Shown piece after piece: positions 6,561 to 13,608 of a stretch of DNA of 14,832 bases. The stretch's first letter is position 1; each line of letters begins with the position of its first letter. The translations under genes and the position numbers were made by a program. The DNA is taken from the NCBI GenBank assembly GCA_035500775.1, contig DATJWY010000316.1, forward strand, positions 1-14,832, read 5' to 3'. The stretch is from DATJWY01 sp035500775 (GTDB taxonomy: Bacteria > Pseudomonadota > Alphaproteobacteria > Acetobacterales > Acetobacteraceae). Under the pieces are notes generated by a model. That model was not told the DNA's origin. It saw only the letters and a program-made list of their open reading frames with translations, and ran no database searches.

Positions 6561-7172
6561 CTACGCCGCCGGCACAGCCCCCGCGTCCGGCACCACCGCC
6601 GCCCCATAATCCGCGAGCGCCGCGAGCGTCGCCGCCTGCAGTGATGCCGCTGGCAGCACCTCATCCGCCGCCGCGCCGGGCAGATCCCGCGTCGCCGTCG
6701 CCCCCGCCACCAGCGTGACCCGCAGGCCGGTATCGATCGCGGCGCGCACGGTGGAGCTGACGCACATATGCGTCATGAACCCGGCGACGATCAGCGCCGG
6801 CCGCCCGGTTTCCCGGATTGCCTCCAGCAGCGCCGTGCCGGCGAAGGAATTCGGCAGGGCCTTGGTGATGAGGCGTTCCCCCGGCGCCGGCTCAAGCCCC
6901 GGGATGATGGCGACGGCCTGCCTCGCCGGATCGAAGATCGGCGCGCCCTCGGCCTCATGGTGCACGATATGGAACACTGGCGTTCCCTGCGCGCGGGCCC
7001 GCGCCAGCAAGGCGCCGATCTGCGCCGAGGCATCCGCGATCCCGGCGAGCGGCAGCCGCCCGGTCGCGTATTCGCGTTGCGCGTCGATGACGACCAGAGC
7101 GGCGTCGGCGAAAGAATCCGGCGTGGGCGCGGCCCCGGCGATTTGCGGCAAGGTTTGCGGCTGGTCGGTCAT
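6561..7172 (-). CDS. Isochorismatase-like cysteine hydrolase
   Basis: A 203-residue member of the isochorismatase superfamily. The triad is visible: D30 (ALVVIDAQREY), K104 (LITKALPNSFAGT) and C137 (VAGFMTHMCVSSTVRAA), with the usual GxxTHMCV strand before the cysteine. Such enzymes hydrolyse small amides or ethers (nicotinamidase, N-carbamoylsarcosine amidase, isochorismatase); this substrate cannot be assigned. ATG 7172-7170 (MTDQPQT) is preceded by AGAGGGGA, a strong ribosome binding site. The frame stays open upstream to 7451 only because it runs through repeat R4, so that extension is rejected. The gene stands alone between R3 and R4. Confidence 0.87.
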   Translation of the reverse strand: MTDQPQTLPQIAGAAPTPDSFADAALVVIDAQREYATGRLPLAGIADASAQIGALLARARAQGTPVFHIVHHEAEGAPIFDPARQAVAIIPGLEPAPGERLITKALPNSFAGTALLEAIRETGRPALIVAGFMTHMCVSSTVRAAIDTGLRVTLVAGATATRDLPGAAADEVLPAASLQAATLAALADYGAAVVPDAGAVPAA

Positions 7173-7184
7173 GCGCGGTTTCCC

Positions 7185-7212
7185 CTCTGGCCCGGCGACT
7201 CTGGCCCGGCGA
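7185..7212 (-). repeat. 14-bp tandem duplication over the hydrolase ribosome binding site
   Basis: CTCTGGCCCGGCGA occurs twice in tandem (7185-7198 and 7199-7212). On the minus strand the proximal copy contributes to the AGAGGGG ribosome binding site of the cysteine hydrolase gene. It looks like a slippage duplication in its 5' leader. Confidence 0.75.
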
Positions 7213-7325
7213 CCGCCGGCAGGGCGGCGCTCGGTGCCGGTCGAGGAAACGTTACGGGCATTCGCGCCCGTCGGCCAGGGTATGCGCGCCGGCTTGGTTT
7301 GGCGCGGATCCGCCAGAGCGAACCG

Positions 7326-7349
7326 GGCCGGGCTGGTGCCAGCCCGGCC
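7326..7349. other. Strong 11-bp hairpin in the 385-bp gene-free gap
   Basis: GGCCGGGCTGG-tg-CCAGCCCGGCC is a perfect 11-bp stem with a 2-base loop, a few bases before the 5' flank of repeat R4 and about 150 bp upstream of the hydrolase start. Neither strand has a following T-run. It may be part of the hydrolase leader or an unrelated palindrome. The rest of 7173-7357 shows no gene or clear promoter. Confidence 0.45.
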
Positions 7350-7357
7350 AGGACGCC

Positions 7358-7546
7358 TTATACCAACCGCCGTAAGTCTTGACCGATCGAGAAAAAGGCT
7401 AGGGCTCTGCCCTGGACCCGCTGGGGCTGTCGGCCCCAGACCCCATTCCATGAAGAATTTTCAAACGTGTGCGGGTCTGGGGGCGCTGCCCCCAGCGGGG
7501 TGCGGGGCAGAGCCCCGCAGGCTTTCCCGCATAGGTCAATCATTAT
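7358..7546 (+). repeat. Composite hairpin repeat, copy R4
   Basis: The 5' flank TTATACCAACCGCCGTAAG resembles that of R1. Hairpins follow: AGGGC-tct-GCCCT, CTGGGGCT-gtc-GGCCCCAG (7421-7439, with a U-G closing pair), GGGGGC-gct-GCCCCC (7479-7493) and GCGGGGC-aga-GCCCCGC (7502-7518). The CGTGC..GCACG module of R1-R3 is missing. The 3' end, ATAGGTCAATCATTATG, matches R2. It lies just after the hemY stop (minus strand) and may end the hem operon transcript. Together with 7173-7357 it fills a 385-bp gene-free stretch. Confidence 0.82.
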
Positions 7547-7557
7547 GCTCGCTGGTA

Positions 7558-8829
7558 TTACTCCGTGATAGCAAGCAGCGCCTGACGCGGCGTGCCCCAG
7601 ACCACCCGGCCTGCGGTGTGGCAATGCGGGCAGGCCGGCCGCCAGGCCGGCAGCGGGGTGTTGCATTCGTCGCAGTGCCAGACCGGGTCCGGCTCGGCAT
7701 CGGCGAGATGGCGCAGCGTCTCGTACTGCGCCTTGCGCCCCGCCTCGCTGTCATCGCTCTCGGCGATGTCGGCGAGCAGCACCCAGAGCCGGCGCTGATT
7801 GAGCCCGGTGGCCCGCGCCGCCTCGGCGAGACGCTGCGCCTCGGCCCGATCGCCTGTTTCGAGCTTGGTGCGCGCCAGCAGCAGCAGGCTTTCCGGATGC
7901 TGCGGGTTGTCCTGTACGAGCCGCCCGGCTTCCTGCAGGCGCAGGGCCGGCTCGCTCCGCGCCGCCAGGGCGAAGGCCGCGAGATCGGGCTGCGGCGCCA
8001 GGGCCCAGGTCGTGCGCAGCACCGTCCGCGCCCGGTTCTCCTGCCCACGCTCGCGCAAACGGCGGGCATAGGCCAGAGCAGCCGGGACGAGGGATTTGTT
8101 CGCCCGCCACGCCTGCTTCGCCAGACGCAACCCCTGCGCCGGATCGGCATCGGATTCGGCGGAGGCGATCATGAAGGCGATGCGCGTATCGCCGGGCGGC
8201 GCCACGGAGAGCGCGTCCTTCCACGCCCCGGTGCGGATCGCGAGCTGCTCGCGCTCGGCGCGCAGCCAGGTATTGCCCGGATGCGCCGCTTCGGCACGGC
8301 GGGCAAGCTCGGCCGCTTCCTGCCAGTCCTCCTTGCTGATCGCCCGGCGCAGCAGGCCGCGCAGGCCGAGCAGCGCGGCGTCATCCTGCGACGCGAGCGC
8401 CTGGAAAGCACGATCCGCCTCATCCTCCTGTCCGGCGAGGCGGGCGGCATAGGCGGTCAGCAGCAGGGTTTGCGGCGTATCGCCGAGCAGGCGGCGGGCA
8501 CGGGCCGCCTCGCGCCGGGCATCACCCGGCTCGTGGGCGGAGAGCGCGACCAGGGCGCGCGTCACCGCGACATCGCCGCGCCGACGGTGCGCCGCCGCCC
8601 GCCGCCGGCGGGAGAGCGACGGCAGGTGGAAGGTGAACACCGCCACCCGCACCAGCACGTAGAGCAGGATGAACAGGACGACGAGGCCGATCAGCGCCAC
8701 CGGCACCGGCGCGTCGATCGACGTCCCGCCGAACTGGATCGCGACGCTGCCGGGCAGCAACGCGACCCACCAGGCGACGGCCACGACGATGGCCGCCACC
8801 ACGATGATGAGAAGGACGCGGCGCATCAT
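7558..8829 (-). CDS. hemY: HemY-type TPR membrane protein of the hem operon
   Basis: A 423-residue proteobacterial HemY (COG3898; unrelated to the protoporphyrinogen oxidase once also called HemY). Two membrane segments (about 5-24 and 44-66) are followed by a TPR-rich helical domain. The extreme C-terminus carries C386xxC389 and C400xxC403 (CDECNTPLPAWRPACPHC), a zinc-ribbon-like pair. It is inner-membrane; a role in late tetrapyrrole metabolism is inferred from operon position, and the exact function is unsettled. Start MMRRVLL at 8829 overlaps the upstream stop (ATGATG). A longer in-frame extension to 9069 lies wholly inside the upstream gene and is rejected. Last gene of the operon, followed by R4. 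Confidence 0.88.
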   Translation of the reverse strand: MMRRVLLIIVVAAIVVAVAWWVALLPGSVAIQFGGTSIDAPVPVALIGLVVLFILLYVLVRVAVFTFHLPSLSRRRRAAAHRRRGDVAVTRALVALSAHEPGDARREAARARRLLGDTPQTLLLTAYAARLAGQEDEADRAFQALASQDDAALLGLRGLLRRAISKEDWQEAAELARRAEAAHPGNTWLRAEREQLAIRTGAWKDALSVAPPGDTRIAFMIASAESDADPAQGLRLAKQAWRANKSLVPAALAYARRLRERGQENRARTVLRTTWALAPQPDLAAFALAARSEPALRLQEAGRLVQDNPQHPESLLLLARTKLETGDRAEAQRLAEAARATGLNQRRLWVLLADIAESDDSEAGRKAQYETLRHLADAEPDPVWHCDECNTPLPAWRPACPHCHTAGRVVWGTPRQALLAITE

Positions 8830-9941
8830 GCGTGCGCCATCAGATCGGCGAGGGCCGCGCGGGCGGCGAGCAGCGCCCGCGCCTGGTCGGCCCAGGACTG
8901 CGCCGCCTGCGCCGCCGGGCCGGTCAGGCCATCGAGCGCCGCGACGGCGCCGGCCAGATCGCCGGCCTCCAGCGCCGCCTGGGCGTGGCCGAGCGCCACC
9001 GCGCTCCGGTCGCCGATCAGCACGGTGTCGCCGTGCCGGATGGTGATGCTGCGCTGCATGCGGTCCCACATGCGGTCGAGCAATTGCTTGCCCGCGGGCT
9101 CCGGCGCGCCGGCGGCGCGCGCCGCCTCCACCACCGCCGGGAAGGCGCGGCGCAGCGTGGCCTCGGTGGGCGGCGCCGTATCGGCGAAGCGGGCGAGCGC
9201 CGGCGGCGCGTCCGGGATGTCGCCGAGCTTCTGCCCGGCGGCCAGCGCCTCGCGTGCCGCCATCAGCCGGAGGAACCGTGCGGCGTGATCGGCGGCCCCG
9301 GCCGCCTGCTCGGTGTGGCTGACGCGGCCGGAGAGGTCGGCGGCATCCGCCTTCTCCTGCTGCGCCAGCGCGTCCAGGCGGCTGGTGAGCTGGTCGAGCC
9401 GACCGGAAACGGCGGACAGATCGGGAGCGCCCTCCGCCGCGCCGGGGCCACGCTTCTCCAGCGCGTCCACCCGCTGCTCCAGCGCCGTCACCTGCTGGCC
9501 GAGGCTGCTTACCTGCTGCTCCGCGGCATCGAGGCGCGTGGCGGCGCCACCGGCCGCCTGCGGATGGCTCCAGACCCAGTACAGGCCGCCGGCCAAAACC
9601 AGGAAGCCGAGCGCGAACAGCCCGAGCAACGCCCCGGAGCCGGAGCGCGCCTGAGGGGCCGGCGGCGGGGGCGGAGCCGGCGGCGGGGCCGGCCGGAAGG
9701 GCGGCACTTCGTCCACGGCAGGGGGGGATACCGGCTCCTCGGCCGGCATGGCCTGGGCCTCATGCGCCTCGGCCGGCGCGGGCCGGTTTTCAGGAGCGGA
9801 GTGCGGCTCCTGCGCCGCGAGCGGCGCGGCCTGCGCCTCGCCCAGCTCGTGCTCCGGCGCGTCCGGGACCGCGGGGGGATGGGGCTCGGCGTGCGGAGGC
9901 TTGGGCTCCTGAGCGTCGGGCGGCGGAGGGATGTCACTCAT
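8826..9941 (-). CDS. COG4223/mitofilin-like membrane protein
   Basis: A 371-residue protein with a long proline-, alanine- and glutamate-rich cytoplasmic-type N-terminus (1-100, including a PPPAPPPPPAP run at about 86-96). One membrane segment follows (about 103-124, LLGLFALGFLVLAGGLYWVW), then heptad-like coiled coil (about 135-165 and 175-215) and a helical C-terminal domain. This is the layout of alphaproteobacterial COG4223 proteins between hemD and hemY, proposed relatives of mitochondrial Mic60/mitofilin, which shape inner-membrane architecture. The ATG at 9941 overlaps the hemD stop as ATGA, and its stop overlaps the hemY start. The family is assigned by layout and gene order; sequence in these proteins diverges strongly. 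Confidence 0.8.
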   Translation of the reverse strand: MSDIPPPPDAQEPKPPHAEPHPPAVPDAPEHELGEAQAAPLAAQEPHSAPENRPAPAEAHEAQAMPAEEPVSPPAVDEVPPFRPAPPPAPPPPPAPQARSGSGALLGLFALGFLVLAGGLYWVWSHPQAAGGAATRLDAAEQQVSSLGQQVTALEQRVDALEKRGPGAAEGAPDLSAVSGRLDQLTSRLDALAQQEKADAADLSGRVSHTEQAAGAADHAARFLRLMAAREALAAGQKLGDIPDAPPALARFADTAPPTEATLRRAFPAVVEAARAAGAPEPAGKQLLDRMWDRMQRSITIRHGDTVLIGDRSAVALGHAQAALEAGDLAGAVAALDGLTGPAAQAAQSWADQARALLAARAALADLMAHA

Positions 9942-10645
9942 AGAAGGGCCAGCACCTCGTCCAGGGTCGGTCTCGCTGCGACACGGACGTGCCGCCATGG
10001 AACTGCCTTTAGCGCGAGTGCAGCCGGTTCGCCAATCGCCAGCGCCTCAACGGAACCGAGCGAGAGACGCAGGCCAGCCGGCAAAAGACGGCAGAAGACG
10101 CGGGCGGTCTCGGCGGAGAGGAAGAGCGCCGCGCGCAGCGTGCCCGCTTCCAGCGCCGCGCTTGCGGCGGGTGGAAAGGCGGGAACCGGCGATGCGGCAT
10201 AGACGGCGCGGCGGATGACGCGGAAACCGCGGTCGCGCAGCCGGGCCGCCAGCGCCCCGCCCTGCCCTCGCCCGGCCGCGAGCAGCAGCGGCGGCCCGGC
10301 CGGATCAAAGAGTTGTGCGGCCAGCCCGGCCAGCGCCTCGGCGTCGCGCCCGGCGCTGTAAACCTCGGTGAAGCCGCGTGCCCGCGCCCGCGCGGCGGTG
10401 GCATCCCCCACCGCGAGGAGCTTCACCGGCAAGGGCGGCAAGGCGGCGACGGCATTGCCGCTGGCGGCGAGCACCGCCTGGATGCGCGTGGGCAGGGCCG
10501 GGCGCAGGGCCTCCACCCGCAGCAGCGGCGCGATCACCGGCACGAGGCCGCGCGCCGCCACCTGCGCGGCGGTGGACGCGGCCTCGGCCTCCGGCCGGGT
10601 GATCAGGACGGCGCGCCGCTCCGGCGCCGCGCCGGCCGGCCCCAT
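9938..10645 (-). CDS. hemD: Uroporphyrinogen-III synthase
   Basis: HemD closes hydroxymethylbilane to uroporphyrinogen III with inversion of ring D. The 235-residue protein begins MGPAGAAPERRAVLITRPE; the VLITRPEAEA motif is typical, and LLLAAGRGQGG and ALFLSAETARVF mark the two-lobe fold. The family is poorly conserved, so position counts: the ATG lies one base after the hemC stop (TGAGATG) and the stop overlaps the next gene (ATGA). An in-frame extension to 10720 lies within hemC and is rejected. Size is normal for the family. Confidence 0.88.
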   Translation of the reverse strand: MGPAGAAPERRAVLITRPEAEAASTAAQVAARGLVPVIAPLLRVEALRPALPTRIQAVLAASGNAVAALPPLPVKLLAVGDATAARARARGFTEVYSAGRDAEALAGLAAQLFDPAGPPLLLAAGRGQGGALAARLRDRGFRVIRRAVYAASPVPAFPPAASAALEAGTLRAALFLSAETARVFCRLLPAGLRLSLGSVEALAIGEPAALALKAVPWRHVRVAARPTLDEVLALL

Positions 10646-10646
10646 C

Positions 10647-11666
10647 TCAGGGAAGAAAGATCTCGGCAGGACTGTCCGCCCGCAGGCTGGCGCCCAGTTC
10701 CGCCCCGAGTCGCACGGCATCGCTCGCCGGCCCGTGCAGGCTGCGCTTGAGCAGGAAGGACCCGTCCTCCCGGGCGACGAGGCCGGTCAAATGCAGCCGC
10801 CCGTCCGGCAGAAGTCGCGCATGGCCGCCGATCGGGGTGCGGCAGGAGCCGTCCAGCAAGGCCAGCATCGACCGCTCGGCGGTGGACACCGCGCGCGCCT
10901 CCGGGTCCTCGATGCCGGCGAGCAGCTCGCGCAGCTCGATATCATTCTCGCGCACGGTGACGCCGACGATCCCCTGCCCGGCCGCCGGCACCATCGCGTC
11001 CGGATCGAGCACCACGGAGGCGGCGTCCTCCAGGCCGAGGCGGCGAAGGCCGGCCAGCGCCAGCAGGCTCGCGTCGCAAACCCCGTCCGCCACCTTGTCG
11101 AGCCGGGTCTGCACATTGCCGCGCAGGGTGGTGATGCGCAGATCGGGCCGCGCATGCAGCAATTGCGCCTGCCGCCGCACCGAGGAGGTGCCGATCACCG
11201 CCCCGGCCGGCAGCGCCGCAAAGGGGTCGGCCGGGTCCGCGGGGAGACAATCCGGGCCGAGGATCAGCGCGTCCCGCGCATCCTCGCGCTTCAGCGTGCA
11301 GGCGAGCACGATGCCGGGCGGCAGCTCGGTCTCCAGATCCTTCAGGCTGTGCACGGCGAAATCGACCCGCCCATCCGCCAGCGCCTCGTGGATCTCCTTG
11401 GCGAACAGCCCCTTGCCGCCAATCTCGGCAAGGCGCCGGTCCTGCACCGCGTCGCCGGTGGTGCGGATGGCGTGTTCCTGGAACACGTTCATGCCGCGCA
11501 GGACCGGGCAAAACCGGGTGAGCATGGTAAGGAAGGCGCGCGTTTGCACCAGCGCCAGCGGCGAGCCCCTGGTGCCGACACGCAGCGGCAGGTCGCGGTG
11601 GTGAGGGCGAACGACGGGACGTGACACGCCCGGCGCGCCGCCGGGCGGGGGATGGGCCTCGGACAT
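10647..11666 (-). CDS. hemC: Porphobilinogen deaminase (hydroxymethylbilane synthase)
   Basis: HemC polymerises four porphobilinogens into hydroxymethylbilane. The 339-residue sequence has GTRGSPLALVQT (31-42), the catalytic aspartate D110 in VHSLKD, GTSSVRRQAQL (159-169), RGNVQTRL (182-189) and the cofactor-binding cysteine C275 in DGSCRTPIGGHA, which carries the dipyrromethane cofactor. An N-terminal tail of about 27 residues precedes the core. The start at 11666 follows AGGAC in the transcript. It is the first gene of the operon and divergent from tsaD with 44 bp between the starts, a conserved alphaproteobacterial arrangement. Confidence 0.95.
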   Translation of the reverse strand: MSEAHPPPGGAPGVSRPVVRPHHRDLPLRVGTRGSPLALVQTRAFLTMLTRFCPVLRGMNVFQEHAIRTTGDAVQDRRLAEIGGKGLFAKEIHEALADGRVDFAVHSLKDLETELPPGIVLACTLKREDARDALILGPDCLPADPADPFAALPAGAVIGTSSVRRQAQLLHARPDLRITTLRGNVQTRLDKVADGVCDASLLALAGLRRLGLEDAASVVLDPDAMVPAAGQGIVGVTVRENDIELRELLAGIEDPEARAVSTAERSMLALLDGSCRTPIGGHARLLPDGRLHLTGLVAREDGSFLLKRSLHGPASDAVRLGAELGASLRADSPAEIFLP

Positions 11667-11710
11667 CGGCGTGTCCTATTACCGCGCGCACGGAAAAGAA
11701 AGCACAACGA
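11667..11710. promoter_or_regulatory. 44-bp divergent hemC/tsaD control region
   Basis: This is the only space between two divergent operons. It contains an A-rich stretch (GGAAAAGAAAG on the plus strand) just before tsaD, which has only a weak ribosome binding site. On the minus strand TAATAG lies a few bases upstream of the AGGAC ribosome binding site of hemC. The gap is too short for two separate full promoters, so they must overlap or lie inside the coding ends. No exact -35/-10 pair is claimed. Confidence 0.4.
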
Positions 11711-12784
11711 ATGGGCGTACACGACATTGCCGATCACCCGGTGCTGGGGCTTGAATCCTCCTGCGACGAAACCGCGGCCGCCGTGCTGGCGCCGGATGGG
11801 CGCATCCTCGCGGAAGCGGTGCTGAGCCAGCAGGAACACGCGCCCTTCGGCGGGGTGGTGCCGGAGATCGCCGCCCGCGCGCATCTCGCGCATCTTCCCG
11901 GCATGGTGCGGCAGGTGCTGGACCAGGCGGGGCTCACGATCGCGGATCTCGGCGGCGTCGCCGCCACCTGCGGGCCGGGGCTGATCGGCGGCCTGATCGT
12001 CGGCGCCGGCATCGGCAAGGGCATCGCCCTCACGGCCGGAAAACCCTTCATCGGCATCAATCATCTGGAGGCGCATGCGCTGACCGCCCGCCTGCCCGGC
12101 CTCGCCCCGGCGGGATCGGGGGCGGCGGATTTCCCCTATCTGCTGCTGCTCGTCTCCGGCGGGCATTGCCAGTGCGTGGCGGTGGAAGGGGTCGGGCGCT
12201 ATCGCCGGCTCGGCGGCACCATCGACGACGCGGTCGGCGAGGCGTTCGACAAGGTGGCGAAGATGCTCGGCCTGCCCTGGCCGGGCGGGCCGGCGCTGGA
12301 GCGCCTCGCCGCCGCCGGCGACCCGGCGCGGCTCGCCTTCCCGCGCCCGCTGCTCGGCCGACCCGGCTGCGATTTCAGCTTCAGCGGCCTCAAGACCGCG
12401 GTGGCGCAGGTGGTCGCCGCCTACCCGCCCGGCCCGCTGCCGGAAGCCGACGCCGCCGACATCGCCGCCGGCTTCCAGCGCGCCGTCGCCGAGGTGCTGG
12501 CCGACCGGGTGGCGCATGCCCTCGCGATGCTGCCCGGGGCGCGCTGCCTCGTGGTGGCGGGCGGGGTCGCGGCCAATGCCAGCCTGCGCGCCGCCATCGC
12601 CGCCGCTACCGCCGCGCGCGGCGTCCCGCTGGTCGCGCCGCCGGTCCGGCTCTGCACCGACAACGCGGTGATGGTCGCCTGGGCCGGGATCGAACGCCTG
12701 CGACTCGGCCTGACCGATCCGCTGGACATTCCCTGCCGGCCGCGCTGGCCGCTGGAGACGGTGCGGGGAGCGCCCACGCCATGA
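11711..12784 (+). CDS. tsaD: tRNA threonylcarbamoyladenosine transferase TsaD
   Basis: TsaD transfers the threonylcarbamoyl group to A37 of tRNAs that read ANN codons (t6A), working with TsaB and TsaE. The 357-residue protein shows GLESSCDETAAAV (13-25), the metal-binding H118 and H122 in INHLEAH, LLVSGGHCQ (146-154), DDAVGEAFDKVAKMLGL (172-188), DFSFSGLKTAV (221-231), VVAGGVAANASLR and the second metal ligand D317 in LCTDNAVM. ATG 11711 is chosen; an in-frame ATG-like extension to 11621 would run into hemC and adds a non-conserved arginine-rich tail. The stop overlaps the rlmJ start (ATGA). Confidence 0.95.
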   Translation: MGVHDIADHPVLGLESSCDETAAAVLAPDGRILAEAVLSQQEHAPFGGVVPEIAARAHLAHLPGMVRQVLDQAGLTIADLGGVAATCGPGLIGGLIVGAGIGKGIALTAGKPFIGINHLEAHALTARLPGLAPAGSGAADFPYLLLLVSGGHCQCVAVEGVGRYRRLGGTIDDAVGEAFDKVAKMLGLPWPGGPALERLAAAGDPARLAFPRPLLGRPGCDFSFSGLKTAVAQVVAAYPPGPLPEADAADIAAGFQRAVAEVLADRVAHALAMLPGARCLVVAGGVAANASLRAAIAAATAARGVPLVAPPVRLCTDNAVMVAWAGIERLRLGLTDPLDIPCRPRWPLETVRGAPTP

Positions 12785-13608
12785 ACTATCGGCATGCCTT
12801 CCATGCCGGCAATTTCGCCGACTGCCTCAAGCACGCGCTGCTCGTCTGGCTGCTGCGGGCGATGGCGCGCAAGGACAAGCCGTTCCTCGTGCTCGATACC
12901 CATGCCGGAATCGGCCGCTACGACCTCGGCACCGGCCCGGCCGAACGCACCGGGGAATGGCGCGCCGGCATCGGCCGGCTGCTGGAGGCGCCGCCCGAAC
13001 CGCTCGCGGATTATGTCGGGCTGGTGCGGCAACTCGGCCTCTATCCCGGCTCGCCCGTCCTCGCCCGCGCCCTGCTCCGCCCCACCGACCGCCTGGTCTG
13101 CTGCGAGCTGCACCCGGAGGACCACGCGGTGCTGCGCCGGGAATTCGCCGGGGACCGCCAGGTGGGCGTGCATCTGCGCGACGGCTACGAGGCGTTCCGC
13201 GCCTTCCTGCCGCCGCCGGAGCGGCGCGGCCTGATCCTGATCGACCCGCCCTACGAGGTGCCGGACGAATTCGACCGCCTCGCCGCCGGGTTGCGCGCCG
13301 GGCATGCGCGCTTCCCGGGCGGGGTGTTCGCCGCCTGGTATCCGATCAAGCACCGCGCCCCCGTCCGCGCCTTCCATGACGCGATGCGCGCCTCCGGCAT
13401 CCCCGACATCGTCTGCGCCGAACTCTATCTGCGCGAGCCGGTGGACCCGGCACGGCTCAATGGCTGCGGCCTGCTGGTGATCAACCCGCCCTGGCAATTC
13501 GAGACCGAGGCGAAGGCGCTGCTCGCTGCACTGCTGGAGCGGCTCGGAAACCGCGAGCCGGGCGAGGGCATCGCCCTGCCCCGTCTCGCCGCGGAGCGCG
13601 GAGCATGA
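12781..13608 (+). CDS. rlmJ: 23S rRNA (adenine-N6) methyltransferase RlmJ
   Basis: RlmJ methylates A2030 (E. coli numbering) of 23S rRNA. The 275-residue protein begins MNYRHAFHAGNFADCLKH, the family signature. It also has LDTHAGIGRYDL (38-49, SAM-binding region) and the catalytic DPPYE (155-159). Further family stretches are FAAWYPIKHR and GCGLLVINPPWQ. Size is normal. It overlaps both neighbours by ATGA (12781-12784 and 13605-13608), so it is translationally coupled within tsaD-rlmJ-gpsA. An in-frame upstream extension lies inside tsaD and is rejected. Confidence 0.93.
   Translation: MNYRHAFHAGNFADCLKHALLVWLLRAMARKDKPFLVLDTHAGIGRYDLGTGPAERTGEWRAGIGRLLEAPPEPLADYVGLVRQLGLYPGSPVLARALLRPTDRLVCCELHPEDHAVLRREFAGDRQVGVHLRDGYEAFRAFLPPPERRGLILIDPPYEVPDEFDRLAAGLRAGHARFPGGVFAAWYPIKHRAPVRAFHDAMRASGIPDIVCAELYLREPVDPARLNGCGLLVINPPWQFETEAKALLAALLERLGNREPGEGIALPRLAAERGA

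Noticed and set aside
7173..7451. N-terminal extension of the cysteine hydrolase
   Set aside because: The extension is encoded by repeat R4 and the leader. A good ribosome binding site and the family's usual length support the start at 7172.
1749..7546. CRISPR array
   Set aside because: The repeats are long, internally palindromic, thousands of bases apart and without regular spacers.
8830..9069. N-terminal extension of HemY
   Set aside because: It lies wholly inside the COG4223 gene and is arginine- and proline-rich. The ATGATG overlap marks the true start, followed directly by a membrane segment.
6715..9288. An 857-codon open frame on the + strand
   Set aside because: It lies antisense to the cysteine hydrolase, repeat R4, hemY and part of the COG4223 gene, all with clear family motifs. 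Its product is arginine- and alanine-rich with no recognisable domain, typical of high-GC shadow frames.
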